NCBI GenBank assembly: GCA_949289295.1
Contig: CASENM010000030.1
Coordinates: 1-64,000, forward strand
Origin: an uncultured Bacteroides sp.
GTDB lineage: Bacteria; Bacteroidota; Bacteroidia; Bacteroidales; Bacteroidaceae
DNA length: 64,000 nt
Direction of reading: 5' to 3'
A program made the position numbers and the translations under genes. Numbering within the stretch: position 1 is the stretch's first letter; every line of letters starts with the position of its first letter. The notes below the pieces were generated by a model that was given only the letters and a program-made list of their open reading frames with translations, was not told the DNA's origin and ran no database searches. This document shows, piece by piece, positions 7,833 through 16,694 of this stretch.

Positions 7833-9040
7833 TTCATAGCTTCATCCACCTGCTCATTATCAAACTTGCTTAGATAAATCTGCGTGGTTTTTATATCTTG
7901 GTGTCCCAATGCTTGTGATATAATGCCGATGTTCACTCCTGACTTCTTTAGAATTGTAGCGAATGAATGTCTTGCAACATAGGTCGTGACTTCCGCTGTT
8001 ATGCCTAACTCTTTAGCAAATGCCCTTAACTCCGTATTGATTTGGTGGCAAATTTTGTGTACCCTATTATTCTGCTGCATAGGTGTAACATGACGCTTGT
8101 TATGAAGTATGGGGAACAAATAGCCTGTCTGCTGTTGATAATAATTATATTTTTGAATAATTTGTTTGGCTCTGTCTGTCAGCATCAAGTTTATGCTTCC
8201 ATGCGTCTTTTGCCTTTTATAAAGCAATCTATCTTCCACTATGTTTGTTCCTGTCAAGTGGGCTATATCCACAAATGAAATTCCACCACATAAATAAGAG
8301 AACGTAAATATATCCTGTGTAAACTGCCGTCTTTCACTTGCATGGCTGCAATCTGCATCTATGATTTTAAGAATATCATCTTTGGATAACGCTCTCTTAG
8401 CTGTCTTAGTATTGAAGCGACTTAGTTTGTATTCAATGAATGGAGTTTTATCCCTGCTGACAATTTTGGCTTCAATGGCTTTGTTAAATGCAGCCCTCAG
8501 ACTTCTGAACTGATAACTAATAGTAACATCGTTGTTGCCTTTCTTACGCATCCATTTCTCAAATTTTTTGCAGAACTCTACATCAATATAGCTAAAAGTG
8601 TAATTTAGCTTCTTCCCTTTGTTGAAGTTCTTTAGTGTTCTGTACGAATTGAGGTAAGCATAGCTTGTCCCTATCCTACCGTCCTCTTTCAACTCTTTTA
8701 TTAAAGACAGGTAGAACTCTTCCACCGTTTGGGCTTTGATGTTCTTGCGTTGTTCATAAATTAAAGAAGTCGCTGTAAACTCTTCCTCTCTTGATAATTT
8801 TTCTATTACCTTAGTTTGATATTCCGCTTTGACCTTTAAAATAATGCTTTGAATTAATTCCTTGTTAGGACATTTGGGCTTTGGCTCTCCTTTGGTAAAA
8901 TCCCAATATTGGGGATTAACGGAAATGCCCAAACTTTTCATTACTCTTTTTCTGTCTTGCGTGATTCTTAACATCAAAGGATGTTCCCCATTGGCAAGTG
9001 TCTTGCTCTTGAAACAAACTACTGCAATCGTTACGCTCAT
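7820..9040 (-). CDS. Tyrosine recombinase (site-specific integrase)
   Basis: This enzyme catalyses integration and excision of the element. The start chosen is the ATG at 9040 (MSVTIAVVCFKSKTLANGEH), giving 406 residues, usual for Bacteroidetes phage-type integrases; a longer frame to 9109 adds an atypical leader. The layout is an N-terminal arm-binding region, a SAM-like core-binding domain (about 105-210) and a catalytic domain. Visible active-site parts are KTHGSINL (Lys), YVARHSFAT (Arg II), ALGH, and the nucleophile in TTQIYLSKF. The segment where Arg I normally lies reads LCGGISFVDIAHL with no Arg, recalling IntDOT, which also lacks this Arg. The gene lies next to tRNA-Pro and transcribes away from it, fitting insertion at the tRNA 3' end. 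Confidence 0.93.
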   Translation of the reverse strand: MSVTIAVVCFKSKTLANGEHPLMLRITQDRKRVMKSLGISVNPQYWDFTKGEPKPKCPNKELIQSIILKVKAEYQTKVIEKLSREEEFTATSLIYEQRKNIKAQTVEEFYLSLIKELKEDGRIGTSYAYLNSYRTLKNFNKGKKLNYTFSYIDVEFCKKFEKWMRKKGNNDVTISYQFRSLRAAFNKAIEAKIVSRDKTPFIEYKLSRFNTKTAKRALSKDDILKIIDADCSHASERRQFTQDIFTFSYLCGGISFVDIAHLTGTNIVEDRLLYKRQKTHGSINLMLTDRAKQIIQKYNYYQQQTGYLFPILHNKRHVTPMQQNNRVHKICHQINTELRAFAKELGITAEVTTYVARHSFATILKKSGVNIGIISQALGHQDIKTTQIYLSKFDNEQVDEAMKNLL

Positions 9041-9123
9041 AATTTTGCGGTTTACACAGCGGTTTACACAACTACCCTTGCGAGGGTATGTTTGGGAGCA
9101 TATAAACAAAAGGCATAAAAACT

Positions 9124-9160
9124 AAAAAAGGACTGACAACCGTTTGATTATCAATCCTTT
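9124..9160 (-). terminator. Terminator after tRNA-Pro, near the element junction
   Basis: On the minus strand AAAGGATTGA (9151-9160) pairs with TCAGTCCTTT (9127-9136), with one wobble, and is followed by a T run. It begins 8 bases after the tRNA 3' end. It marks the probable chromosome-element boundary; the attachment core should lie within the tRNA 3' end or this segment. Confidence 0.7.
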
Positions 9161-9168
9161 TCCACCAG

Positions 9169-9243
9169 TCGGGGTGACTGGATTCGAACCAGCGACCACA
9201 CGCCCCCCAGACGCGTACTCTAACCGGGCTGAGCTACACCCCG
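9169..9243 (-). tRNA. tRNA-Pro(GGG)
   Basis: A cloverleaf is visible. The 7-bp acceptor pairs CGGGGTG with CACCCCG and starts with the C1-G72 pair typical of proline tRNAs. The D arm is GCTCAGCCCGGTTAGAGT, and the anticodon loop CTGGGGG is closed by CGCGT/GCGTG. The T arm contains GGTTCGAATCC. Reading the seven-base loop as C-T-GGG-G-G gives anticodon GGG. No CCA is encoded. It serves as the likely insertion site of the integrated element to its left. Confidence 0.9.
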
Positions 9244-9361
9244 AATTGCGGTTGCAAATGTACGGATTATTTTTGAACTGACAAACAATTTGGAAACTTT
9301 TTTCAAGAAAAAAGGTGAGGGGGTGAAGAAAGGAAGAAACGGGGATGGGGAAGAACAAAAA

Positions 9362-9449
9362 AAACGCCTTGACGTTTTTGTTGAAACGCTTCGGCGTTTT
9401 ACCTAAAACGCCGAAGCGTTTCAACAAAATGTCTGGCATGTTACGGTGT
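9362..9449. repeat. 22-bp palindrome array, locus 1
   Basis: Four head-to-tail 22-base units begin at 9362, 9384, 9406 and 9428. Each is AAACG, six core bases, CGTTT, then a six-base linker; the last unit is degenerate (AAATG...CATGTT). The cores of units 2 and 3 (CTTCGG and CCGAAG) are reverse complements, so 9376-9400 and 9405-9429 form a perfect 25-bp hairpin with a 4-base loop. The array lies just 3' of aroB and may act as its terminator. Confidence 0.8.
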
Positions 9450-9454
9450 ACAAA

Positions 9455-10516
9455 TTATCCCATCGTTTCACTGTAAAAGTCCAACAGCTCGTAAATTTCT
9501 TCCTGAGTGGCGGTCTGGTTGATCCGGATGTCGCCGATGTCCGCAAGGAGGGTGAAATTGATGACTCCTGCCGCGGAATTCTTTTTGTCGTGTTTCATGA
9601 AATTGTAGAAAGTCTCGTAATCGTCGCAGGTGAAGTGTAGCCTTCCATAATTTTCTTTGATGAACCGGATGGTCTGATACAGCTTGTCTTTCGGGAATCC
9701 CACACGCAAATGCGAGAGATAAAGCTCACATACCATTCCCCATGCCACTGCATAACCGTGGAGTACCGGGCGGTTGGCATGGAGGGAGAAACTTTCGAAG
9801 GCATGTCCTATGGTGTGGCCGAAGTTCAGTGCCTTGCGGATGTTTTTCTCGAAAGGGTCTTTTTCGACAACCGTTTCCTTTACGTCCACCGATTCTCCGA
9901 TCAGCTTCTGAAGCTGGTTATAGTCCGCATGGTCAAAATCGAATTTCAGCAATTCCGCCCAGTGGGAAACATGGCTGATCAGGCCGTGTTTCAGCATCTC
10001 CGCATAGCCTGACAGCAGATTATGCCGGTCGAGCGTTTTCAGAAATCCGCTGTGGATAAGCACCTGGTCGGCCGGATAGAATGCTCCGATTTCGTTTTTC
10101 AGGTCGTTGAAGTTGATTCCGGTTTTTCCGCCTACTGCCGCGTCTACCATCGAGAGCAGGGTGGTAGGTATGTTGATGTACGGAATGCCCCGTTTGAAAG
10201 TCGCTGCGGCAAATCCTCCGAGATCGGTAATCATCCCTCCTCCGAGATTGACCAGCAACGAATGGCGTGTGCCGCCTTTTTCGCCGAGCTGGCTCCATAC
10301 GTAGGCTAAGGTTTCCAGATTCTTATGGATATCTCCGGGACCTATATTGATTTTTACGGCGTCTTTCAGGCACTCTGTGTCTTCCAGAAGTGGAAGGCAC
10401 AATACATTGGTATGCTCGTCGGTCAGGATGAACAGTCTGTCGTAATTGTGTGTGCGGACTGCCTGTGTCAAATCTTCTTTGAGATTCTGACAGATGATGA
10501 CTTGTTGTTTGTTCAT
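9455..10516 (-). CDS. aroB: 3-dehydroquinate synthase
   Basis: This is the second step of the shikimate pathway, converting DAHP to 3-dehydroquinate in the cytosol with NAD and a divalent metal. The 353-residue length is typical. Motifs seen are the nucleotide-binding LGGGMITDLGGFAAATFKRG (91-110) and PTTLLSMVDAAVGGKTGIN (117-135). The metal ligands are Glu173 in GYAEMLKHG, His234 in NFGHTIGHAFE and His253 in VLHGYAVAWG. It appears to be monocistronic. A 22-bp repeat array follows its stop codon within 10 bases. Confidence 0.97.
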   Translation of the reverse strand: MNKQQVIICQNLKEDLTQAVRTHNYDRLFILTDEHTNVLCLPLLEDTECLKDAVKINIGPGDIHKNLETLAYVWSQLGEKGGTRHSLLVNLGGGMITDLGGFAAATFKRGIPYINIPTTLLSMVDAAVGGKTGINFNDLKNEIGAFYPADQVLIHSGFLKTLDRHNLLSGYAEMLKHGLISHVSHWAELLKFDFDHADYNQLQKLIGESVDVKETVVEKDPFEKNIRKALNFGHTIGHAFESFSLHANRPVLHGYAVAWGMVCELYLSHLRVGFPKDKLYQTIRFIKENYGRLHFTCDDYETFYNFMKHDKKNSAAGVINFTLLADIGDIRINQTATQEEIYELLDFYSETMG

Positions 10517-10563
10517 GATTGTAGTATTTGTATGGCAAAATTAGAAAAAAAGTGAGACAACTG

Positions 10564-10593
10564 TTTTATTTGCTTTTCAAATAAGTAATTTTG
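10564..10593 (+). promoter_or_regulatory. Promoter of the TonB-linked receptor gene
   Basis: TTTT (10564-10567) is followed by an 18-base spacer and TAATTTTG (10586-10593), close to the Bacteroidales -33/-7 consensus. Transcription would start near 10600, leaving a leader of about 150 bases before the ATG at 10754. Confidence 0.5.
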
Positions 10594-10753
10594 CGGTCGA
10601 AAATTTAAGGATTGTCTGGATGTGGTCCGGATTTTCCGATAGGGGGATATGGGTAAAAATAAGTTAAAAAGGTATGGGGCTCGCTAAACTTTCCGGAGGA
10701 ATGTGTGTCAAACTTACATTAAAAACAAGATTGAATATAATGAATTGAATATA

Positions 10754-13642
10754 ATGAAAAGATGGGTTTTGGGATTGCTGCTGGTGGCACTGGGTGCCAT
10801 TCCTGCTTTTGCACAAAGTGGAGGCGGTAAGGTAATAGTTTCAGGGAGAGTTCTTGATGGGGTAGACAAGTCGCCGGTCATCCAGGCCGGCGTGCAGATT
10901 CTGTCGGTAAAGGACAGTGTGGTCGTGGCCGGCAATGTGACAGATCTGGACGGGAAATTCAGTCTGTCGGCGCGTCCGGGAAAATATCTGTTGAAAATAT
11001 CCTATATCGGTTATAAGACGGATTTCAGAAATCTGGTACTGGACCGCAACAGGCTTCGGACGAATGTGGGTGAGATTCCGCTGGAAGTGGATGCGGTGAT
11101 GCTGGATGAGGCTGTGGTGGTGGCAGAGGCACCGGAAGTGATAGCCAAGGCCGATACGCTGGTCTACAACAGTTCGGCCTATCGTGTGCCTGAAGGCTCC
11201 GCATTGGAGGAGCTTGTGAAGAAGTTGCCGGGGGCTGAAGTGGACGAAAGCGGCAAGATTACCATCAACGGAAAGGAAATCACCAAGATCATGATTGACG
11301 GAAAGGAATTCTTTGCCGATGACCCGAACATTGCCATGAAGAATCTGCCGGTGAACATCATCGACAAGGTACGTGCTTATGACAAGCAGTCGGATATGGC
11401 GCGCATGACCGGTATTGACGACGGCGAAGAGGAGACCGTGCTTGACCTTAGCGTGAAACCTGAATTGAACAAGGGGTGGATAGGCAATGTCGATCTGGCC
11501 GCGGGTACGGAAGACCGCTATAGCGGAAAGTTCATGCTGAACCGTTTTGTGGAAAGCAATCAGTTTACGGTGATAGGTTCGGCCAATAACGTGAACGACA
11601 ATGGATTTCCCGGTGGCGGTGGAGGATTCCGCTGGGGCGGACAGAATGGACTGAATGCCGTGAAAATGGGCGGTTTCAACTTTTCCGTGGAAAACGAGAA
11701 ACTGGAAGCCGGAGGTAGCGTGAACTATAACTACAGGGACGCTGATGTGCAGAGCAAGCAGAATTCGGAGACTTTCGTGTCATCGCAGACTAGCTCGTTC
11801 AAGAATGCATTGGACGCATCAAGAAACAAGACGACAAACCTGGTCGGCGATTTCCGCCTGGAGTGGAGGCCGGATACGATGACCTGGCTGATGTTCCGTC
11901 CGCGTGTCACGTACGGGAAAACTGACAACAGGAGCAGTTCCAGCTCGTTTACTTTCAATGAGGACCCCGAACTTTCCACGGACGAGCTGGTGGAGGCCGA
12001 TGACATCACCTCGCTGGTGTCGAAGGAAAAGATTATCAATACAATCGTGCGTAACACGCTGAACCGTTCGGACAATATCAATGCCCGGGGGATGCTGCTG
12101 TTCAACCGGCGTCTGGGGAAGGCGGGACGTAATGTTACGATGAGGGCGCGCTATACTTATACGAACAATGACAGTGAGCAGCTTTCCGCTTCGCAGACTG
12201 ATTATTATCAGACGGCGGAAGAGGCATTGGCGAGCGGAGCCGTGTCTGAGATCCTGAACCGCTATATCACTACTCCGACAAAGACTTCCGATTATTCGGT
12301 GCGCCTGTCATACAGTGAACCGATTTTCAAGGGTGGTTTCCTTCAGTTCAGCTATGATTTCCAGTACAAGAACTCCACGACCGACAATTCCACATACGAT
12401 ATGCCTGTCGATTGGGAGGTCGGACAGGGTTTTATACCCGGTCAGGCGGTATTCAATACTGACTTGAGCAAGAGTGCGGAATACAATTACTATAACCATC
12501 AGGCGGAAGTGCAGTTGCGCTGGATCCGTCAGAAGATGCGTTTCAACGTGGGCGCTTCTTTCCAGCCGCAGCGTTCTACATTGAGTTATACGATGGGTGA
12601 CTATTCAGTGGATACCGTGCGTACGGTATTCAATTTTACTCCCACACTCGACTTCCGTTATAATTTCTCGAAAACCAGCCAGCTCCGTGTCAACTATCGC
12701 GGAAGGAGCTCGCAGCCGAGCATGACCGACCTGCTTCCGATTACCGACGATACCGACCCGCTGAACGTGAAACTGGGTAATCCGGGTCTGAAGCCGGAAT
12801 TCACCAACACGTTGCGTGTGTTCTACAACACTTTCAATACGGAAAAACAACGGGGCATGATGACCCATTTCAGTTTCCAGAACGTGATGAACGATATCAG
12901 TAACCGGCGGACGTATGACGAGACCACCGGTGGTTACCGGACCATGCCGGAGAATATCAGCGGAAACTGGAACCTGTTCGGAGTGTTGGGCACGAATACG
13001 GCGTTGAAGAATAAGAAATATACCATCAACACGTTTACGATGGCGCGCTACAATAACATTGTCAGCTATATGAGTGCCGGAGAGACACTGGCCGACACGG
13101 ACAAGAACAAGACGCGCCAGCTGGTGATGAGCGAGCGTCTGCGCGGAACCTACCGGAACGACTGGTGGGAAATCTCATTGAACGGCTCATTGACTTATAA
13201 CCATTCGCGCAACAGTTTCCAGGAGCAGAGCAACATGGATACGTATCAGTTCTCTTACGGTGCCAGCACCAATGTCCGTCTGCCGTGGAACATGTCGATT
13301 GCCACGGACATCTCACAGAATTCACGCCGCGGATATACGGATGCCAGCATGAATCGCAACGAGTTGCTTTGGAACGCGCAGATCTCCCAGGATTTCCTGA
13401 AGGGTAACGCGGCGACGGTCAGTGTGCAGTTCTATGATATCCTGCGCCAGCAGAGCAATATCAGCCGTGCCATTACGGCGGCAATGCGTCAGGATACAGA
13501 GTATAATGCCATCTACAGTTACTGTATGGTGCATTTCATCTATCGTCTGAATCTGTTCGGCGGAAAAGGCAACCGTCCGCCCATGGGATCCGGCGGATTT
13601 GGCCCCGGCGGTCATCGCGGTCCCGGCCCGAGACGCTTCTAA
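10754..13642 (+). CDS. TonB-dependent outer-membrane receptor-like protein (OMP_b-brl_3 type)
   Basis: An outer-membrane beta-barrel of about 962 residues. The ATG at 10754 is chosen because it begins a clear signal peptide (MKRWVLGLLLVALG, cleaved after AFAQ). The order is a carboxypeptidase-regulatory-like beta-sandwich (about 28-110; GKVIVSGRVLDG...GNVTDLDGKFSLSARPGKY), a plug-like domain (about 125-230; VPEGSALEELVKKLPGAEV, KEITKIMIDGKEFFADDP), then a long barrel of alternating strands. The C-terminus is Gly/Pro/Arg-rich (PPMGSGGFGPGGHRG). The substrate is unknown. No SusD partner follows, so this is not a Sus-type glycan locus. Proteins of this class often work with regulators or in peptide or metal uptake; which applies here is not visible. 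Confidence 0.9.
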   Translation: MKRWVLGLLLVALGAIPAFAQSGGGKVIVSGRVLDGVDKSPVIQAGVQILSVKDSVVVAGNVTDLDGKFSLSARPGKYLLKISYIGYKTDFRNLVLDRNRLRTNVGEIPLEVDAVMLDEAVVVAEAPEVIAKADTLVYNSSAYRVPEGSALEELVKKLPGAEVDESGKITINGKEITKIMIDGKEFFADDPNIAMKNLPVNIIDKVRAYDKQSDMARMTGIDDGEEETVLDLSVKPELNKGWIGNVDLAAGTEDRYSGKFMLNRFVESNQFTVIGSANNVNDNGFPGGGGGFRWGGQNGLNAVKMGGFNFSVENEKLEAGGSVNYNYRDADVQSKQNSETFVSSQTSSFKNALDASRNKTTNLVGDFRLEWRPDTMTWLMFRPRVTYGKTDNRSSSSSFTFNEDPELSTDELVEADDITSLVSKEKIINTIVRNTLNRSDNINARGMLLFNRRLGKAGRNVTMRARYTYTNNDSEQLSASQTDYYQTAEEALASGAVSEILNRYITTPTKTSDYSVRLSYSEPIFKGGFLQFSYDFQYKNSTTDNSTYDMPVDWEVGQGFIPGQAVFNTDLSKSAEYNYYNHQAEVQLRWIRQKMRFNVGASFQPQRSTLSYTMGDYSVDTVRTVFNFTPTLDFRYNFSKTSQLRVNYRGRSSQPSMTDLLPITDDTDPLNVKLGNPGLKPEFTNTLRVFYNTFNTEKQRGMMTHFSFQNVMNDISNRRTYDETTGGYRTMPENISGNWNLFGVLGTNTALKNKKYTINTFTMARYNNIVSYMSAGETLADTDKNKTRQLVMSERLRGTYRNDWWEISLNGSLTYNHSRNSFQEQSNMDTYQFSYGASTNVRLPWNMSIATDISQNSRRGYTDASMNRNELLWNAQISQDFLKGNAATVSVQFYDILRQQSNISRAITAAMRQDTEYNAIYSYCMVHFIYRLNLFGGKGNRPPMGSGGFGPGGHRGPGPRRF

Positions 13643-13670
13643 GCGTATGTAAATGGATTGAAACATTGGA

Positions 13671-13718
13671 AAAAGATGTGCCGAAATAGATAGACTGACC
13701 TATTTCGGCACATCTTTT
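13671..13718 (+). terminator. Rho-independent terminator
   Basis: AAAAGATGTGCCGAAATA (13671-13688) and TATTTCGGCACATCTTTT (13701-13718) are perfect 18-bp arms followed by more T. It ends the receptor gene about 30 bases after its stop. Confidence 0.9.
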
Positions 13719-13732
13719 TATTTCCGCTTGAT

Positions 13733-13764
13733 TTTGTATATCTCACAAATAACATGTATTTTTG
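13733..13764 (+). promoter_or_regulatory. Promoter of the cardiolipin synthase gene
   Basis: TTTG (13733-13736), a 20-base spacer, and TATTTTTG (13757-13764) match the Bacteroidales consensus exactly. Transcription would start near 13771, about 11 bases before the chosen ATG at 13782. This supports that start over the upstream in-frame one at 13728. Confidence 0.75.
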
Positions 13765-13781
13765 TTCAAAGTCAAGTTCTT

Positions 13782-15215
13782 ATGGAAATCGTGATATGGA
13801 GCAATATCTTTTCGGCTGCCGTATATATCGTGTATTTCGCGGTCGTGCTGACTACAATCTTTGTGGTCATTCTGGATAACCGTAATCCGGTGAAGACGAT
13901 GGCATGGATTCTGGTCCTGTTCTTCCTTCCGGTGGTGGGGCTTGTGTTTTATATCTTTTTCGGGAGAAGCACTCGCAGGGAACATCTCATCAGCCGGCGG
14001 GGATATGCCCGTCTGACCAAGCGTCCGATGGCTGAATATCAGGCACAGGTGTCTCTTCATACTCCAATAGAGAAACAATCTCTGATAAATTTTTTCAGTC
14101 GTGTCAATGGTGCTCTGCCTTTTGGGGGGAATAAGGTCACGGTCTACATCGACGGTGTATCTATGGTGACAGATCTGATAAAAGAACTGTATAGAGCCAG
14201 CCATCATATCCATTTGGAGTTTTATATATTCGAAGATGATGCCGTTGGTCGTCTGGTTCGCGATGTATTGATTGATAAAGCCCGTCAAGGTGTGAAGGTT
14301 CGTGTGTTGCACGATGATGTGGGGTGTTGGAAGGTAAACCGTACGTTTTATGAGCAGATGCTTTGTGAAGGGATAGAAGTATTGTCGTTCCTGAAGGTGC
14401 GGTTCCCTCAATTCACCGGTAAGGTGAATTATCGGAATCATCGGAAAATAGTGATTGTAGACGGGAAAGTCGGTTTTGTGGGAGGAATGAACCTGGCCGA
14501 ACGTTATGTGAAAGGGGTGAAGTGGGGTGTATGGCGGGACACTCATGCCAAGCTGGAAGGGAAGGCTGTCTATGGATTGCAGACTGCTTTTCTGACCGAC
14601 TGGTATGCTATGGACCACACACTGTTTACGTCTGCAGAATATTTCCCGAAGATAGATGTGAGAGGGAATGCTGTGGCGCAGATTGTGACCTCTGATCCTG
14701 TGGGAGAGTGGAGGGATATCATGCAGGGGCTGGTCATGGCGATATGCAGTGCACGCCGATATTTTTATATACAGACTCCTTATTTTCTTCCGAGCGAAGA
14801 AGTGAAAACCGCATTGCAGACGGCGGCCCTATCGGGTATCGATGTGCGGATAATGTTGCCAAAAAGGGCGGATGTATGGTTAATACATAAAGGTTCGCTG
14901 TCTTATTTGGCTGAAATGATGGATGCGGGAGTAAAAATCTATCTGTACAAGAAAGGGTTCATCCATTCCAAACTGATGGTTTCTGACGATGATTTCTCCA
15001 CAATCGGGTCGACCAATATGGATTTCCGGAGTTTTGAACATAATTTTGAGGCCAATGCATTCTTTTACGATTGTGATACGGCATTGGCCCTGAAAGAAAT
15101 TTTTCTTGCTGACCAGAAGCGATGTATGCTGCTTTCTATGAAAGTATGGAACAAACGTTCATGGAAAAACAAAATCACAGAGTCGGTGGTTCGTCTGTTG
15201 TCTCCTTTGCTTTGA
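13782..15215 (+). CDS. cls: Cardiolipin synthase (phospholipase D family)
   Basis: This inner-membrane enzyme joins two phosphatidylglycerols into cardiolipin and glycerol. It has 477 residues, as usual. Two N-terminal membrane segments are seen (IFSAAVYIVYFAVVLTTIFV and MAWILVLFFLPVVGLVFYIF), followed by two phospholipase D repeats. The HKD motifs are HRKIVIVDGKVGFVGGMN (about 232-249) and HSKLMVSDDDFSTIGSTNMD (about 410-429), both complete. The gene has its own promoter and no obvious partners. It converges with rsmD; the two reading frames overlap by about 40 bases at their 3' ends. Confidence 0.95.
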   Translation: MEIVIWSNIFSAAVYIVYFAVVLTTIFVVILDNRNPVKTMAWILVLFFLPVVGLVFYIFFGRSTRREHLISRRGYARLTKRPMAEYQAQVSLHTPIEKQSLINFFSRVNGALPFGGNKVTVYIDGVSMVTDLIKELYRASHHIHLEFYIFEDDAVGRLVRDVLIDKARQGVKVRVLHDDVGCWKVNRTFYEQMLCEGIEVLSFLKVRFPQFTGKVNYRNHRKIVIVDGKVGFVGGMNLAERYVKGVKWGVWRDTHAKLEGKAVYGLQTAFLTDWYAMDHTLFTSAEYFPKIDVRGNAVAQIVTSDPVGEWRDIMQGLVMAICSARRYFYIQTPYFLPSEEVKTALQTAALSGIDVRIMLPKRADVWLIHKGSLSYLAEMMDAGVKIYLYKKGFIHSKLMVSDDDFSTIGSTNMDFRSFEHNFEANAFFYDCDTALALKEIFLADQKRCMLLSMKVWNKRSWKNKITESVVRLLSPLL

Positions 15216-15741
15216 AGAACGAGAAGTTCACACTTCCGTAGTGTCTGTGTTCCACAAAATTGGGATGGCTTCCGAAATCCTGGCTTTTCCCATGTTCCAG
15301 CACGAAAAGACCGCCGGGCTTAAGCAGATGGTATTTGAATATGAGATTTGGAATTTCGGAAAGTTCTGGCAGCGCATACGGAGGATCTGCAAAGATGAAA
15401 TCGAATTGCTCTTTGCATTTTTCGATGTATTTGAAAACATCGCCTTTCAGTGGAAAACATTTGTCTGTTTTCACTTCATTCATGATTTTTCGGATAAACG
15501 CATGGTGTTGCGGATCTTTCTCTACAGAGATGACACGGCCGCATCCACGTGAGACCAGCTCAATGCTGATACTGCCTGTACCAGAAAAAAGGTCAAGAGC
15601 TGTAGGGCTTTCATCAAAGTCGAGATAGCCGTTCAATACATTGAAAAGATTTTCTTTCGCAAAGTCGGTTGTCGGACGTGCCTTGAATGTGTGGGGCACA
15701 TCAAAATGCCGGCGTTTGTAAATTCCACTTATTACTCGCAT
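15175..15741 (-). CDS. rsmD: 16S rRNA (guanine966-N2)-methyltransferase RsmD
   Basis: This methyltransferase modifies 16S rRNA in the small subunit using SAM. The ATG at 15741 (MRVISGIYKRRHFDVP) matches the canonical RsmD N-terminus; the longer frame upstream lies in the neighbouring gene. It has 188 residues. Motifs are LDLFSGTGSISIELVSRG (SAM-binding), VEKD, and the catalytic DPPY in FIFADPPYALP. Its start overlaps the end of the DUF3822 gene by 10 bases, so the two are cotranscribed, an arrangement I recall as common in this group. Confidence 0.95.
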   Translation of the reverse strand: MRVISGIYKRRHFDVPHTFKARPTTDFAKENLFNVLNGYLDFDESPTALDLFSGTGSISIELVSRGCGRVISVEKDPQHHAFIRKIMNEVKTDKCFPLKGDVFKYIEKCKEQFDFIFADPPYALPELSEIPNLIFKYHLLKPGGLFVLEHGKSQDFGSHPNFVEHRHYGSVNFSFFKAKETTDEPPTL

Positions 15742-16601
15742 AAAATTAAAGATAATATGTCGGACGGAATACCTTCCGGATTGTCTGTTCCTGTGCAGTC
15801 CAGTTCTGTCCGAAGTTTGGTGACTGTAATGTTTCGTATATATTTTTTCAAGAAATCGGTCAATTCTTTTTGTTGTGGATCTCCGTATATATAGAGATTG
15901 TCTTTCTCCTGATCCAATGCCAGTTGGCTCCACATGTTGAGCAAGTAATAACTTTTGTCATCAGCAGTGGAGGCTTGAAAAGAATTGACCAGGATGAGCC
16001 GCCGGTGTTTGAACATCAGAATGTCTAAATACCCGGGATGCACGACCGCTATGGCATCTTTTTTATTTTCTTGCCGTTCGTGAGAACGGATTGAGAGATA
16101 TTCGATGATTGGGCTGATGGAAACGAAAAAACGGGCTTTCGGGAAATGGTCCGCGAGAAGCTGGTGAGTCAGCTTGTCTATAGAAAACAAGATGGCTACG
16201 TTGCTTTTGCTCAATATATTGCACAGAATCACTTCGTTGTTTTGTTTGGGCAGATTCTGGTAGAATAACATTTCGCTCTGGTCATCATCATACAGTTCGA
16301 AAGGGACGGGTGTGTATCTCGTTGTATAAAGGAGCACATTGACTTCGCGGTATTGGTATTTCAGCGCTTCTGTTCGCTGGAGAAATTCCTTTACGTTGGC
16401 TGCCATGGAGCGTTGGGGGTTCACATGGAACTGATGGAAAAAAAAATCCTTTTTCTTGTCGTATGTATAGGTGGAGAATGAAAATCCGTCAGTACTCAGT
16501 CGTACAGACAGGGTGTACTTGCCAGCTTCTTCCGGACTTGTTATCGGACAGTCTGCCGGCCTGCCGTGTTGGATTCCTGCAATATTTGAGGGGACTCCCA
16601 T
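15732..16601 (-). CDS. DUF3822 family protein
   Basis: About 289 residues. The fold looks like actin/hexokinase-type ATPase remnants: alternating strands and helices with KYTLSVRLSTDGFSFSTY near the N-terminus and VVHPGYLDILMF in the middle. The function is unknown. The family is typically encoded directly upstream of rsmD in Bacteroidetes, as here. The ATG at 16601 (MGVPSNIAG) is preferred to the one at 16646, which would add a basic leader. No signal peptide or membrane segment is seen. Confidence 0.8.
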   Translation of the reverse strand: MGVPSNIAGIQHGRPADCPITSPEEAGKYTLSVRLSTDGFSFSTYTYDKKKDFFFHQFHVNPQRSMAANVKEFLQRTEALKYQYREVNVLLYTTRYTPVPFELYDDDQSEMLFYQNLPKQNNEVILCNILSKSNVAILFSIDKLTHQLLADHFPKARFFVSISPIIEYLSIRSHERQENKKDAIAVVHPGYLDILMFKHRRLILVNSFQASTADDKSYYLLNMWSQLALDQEKDNLYIYGDPQQKELTDFLKKYIRNITVTKLRTELDCTGTDNPEGIPSDILSLILCE

Positions 16602-16694
16602 GTGTCTCTTGATTTTTTTATTTATATTCGTGCGGCAAAAATACATAAAATAACCAGACAGCTTGGATGCTGTGCCAACTTTTTTAATTGAACT

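Noticed and set aside
9362-9449. CRISPR array
   Set aside because: The 22-base period is too short. There are no unique spacers and no cas genes, and the units are palindromes with variable centres.
13743-14618. 291-residue minus-strand frame opposite the cardiolipin synthase gene
   Set aside because: It is antisense to complete HKD motifs and has no domain of its own.
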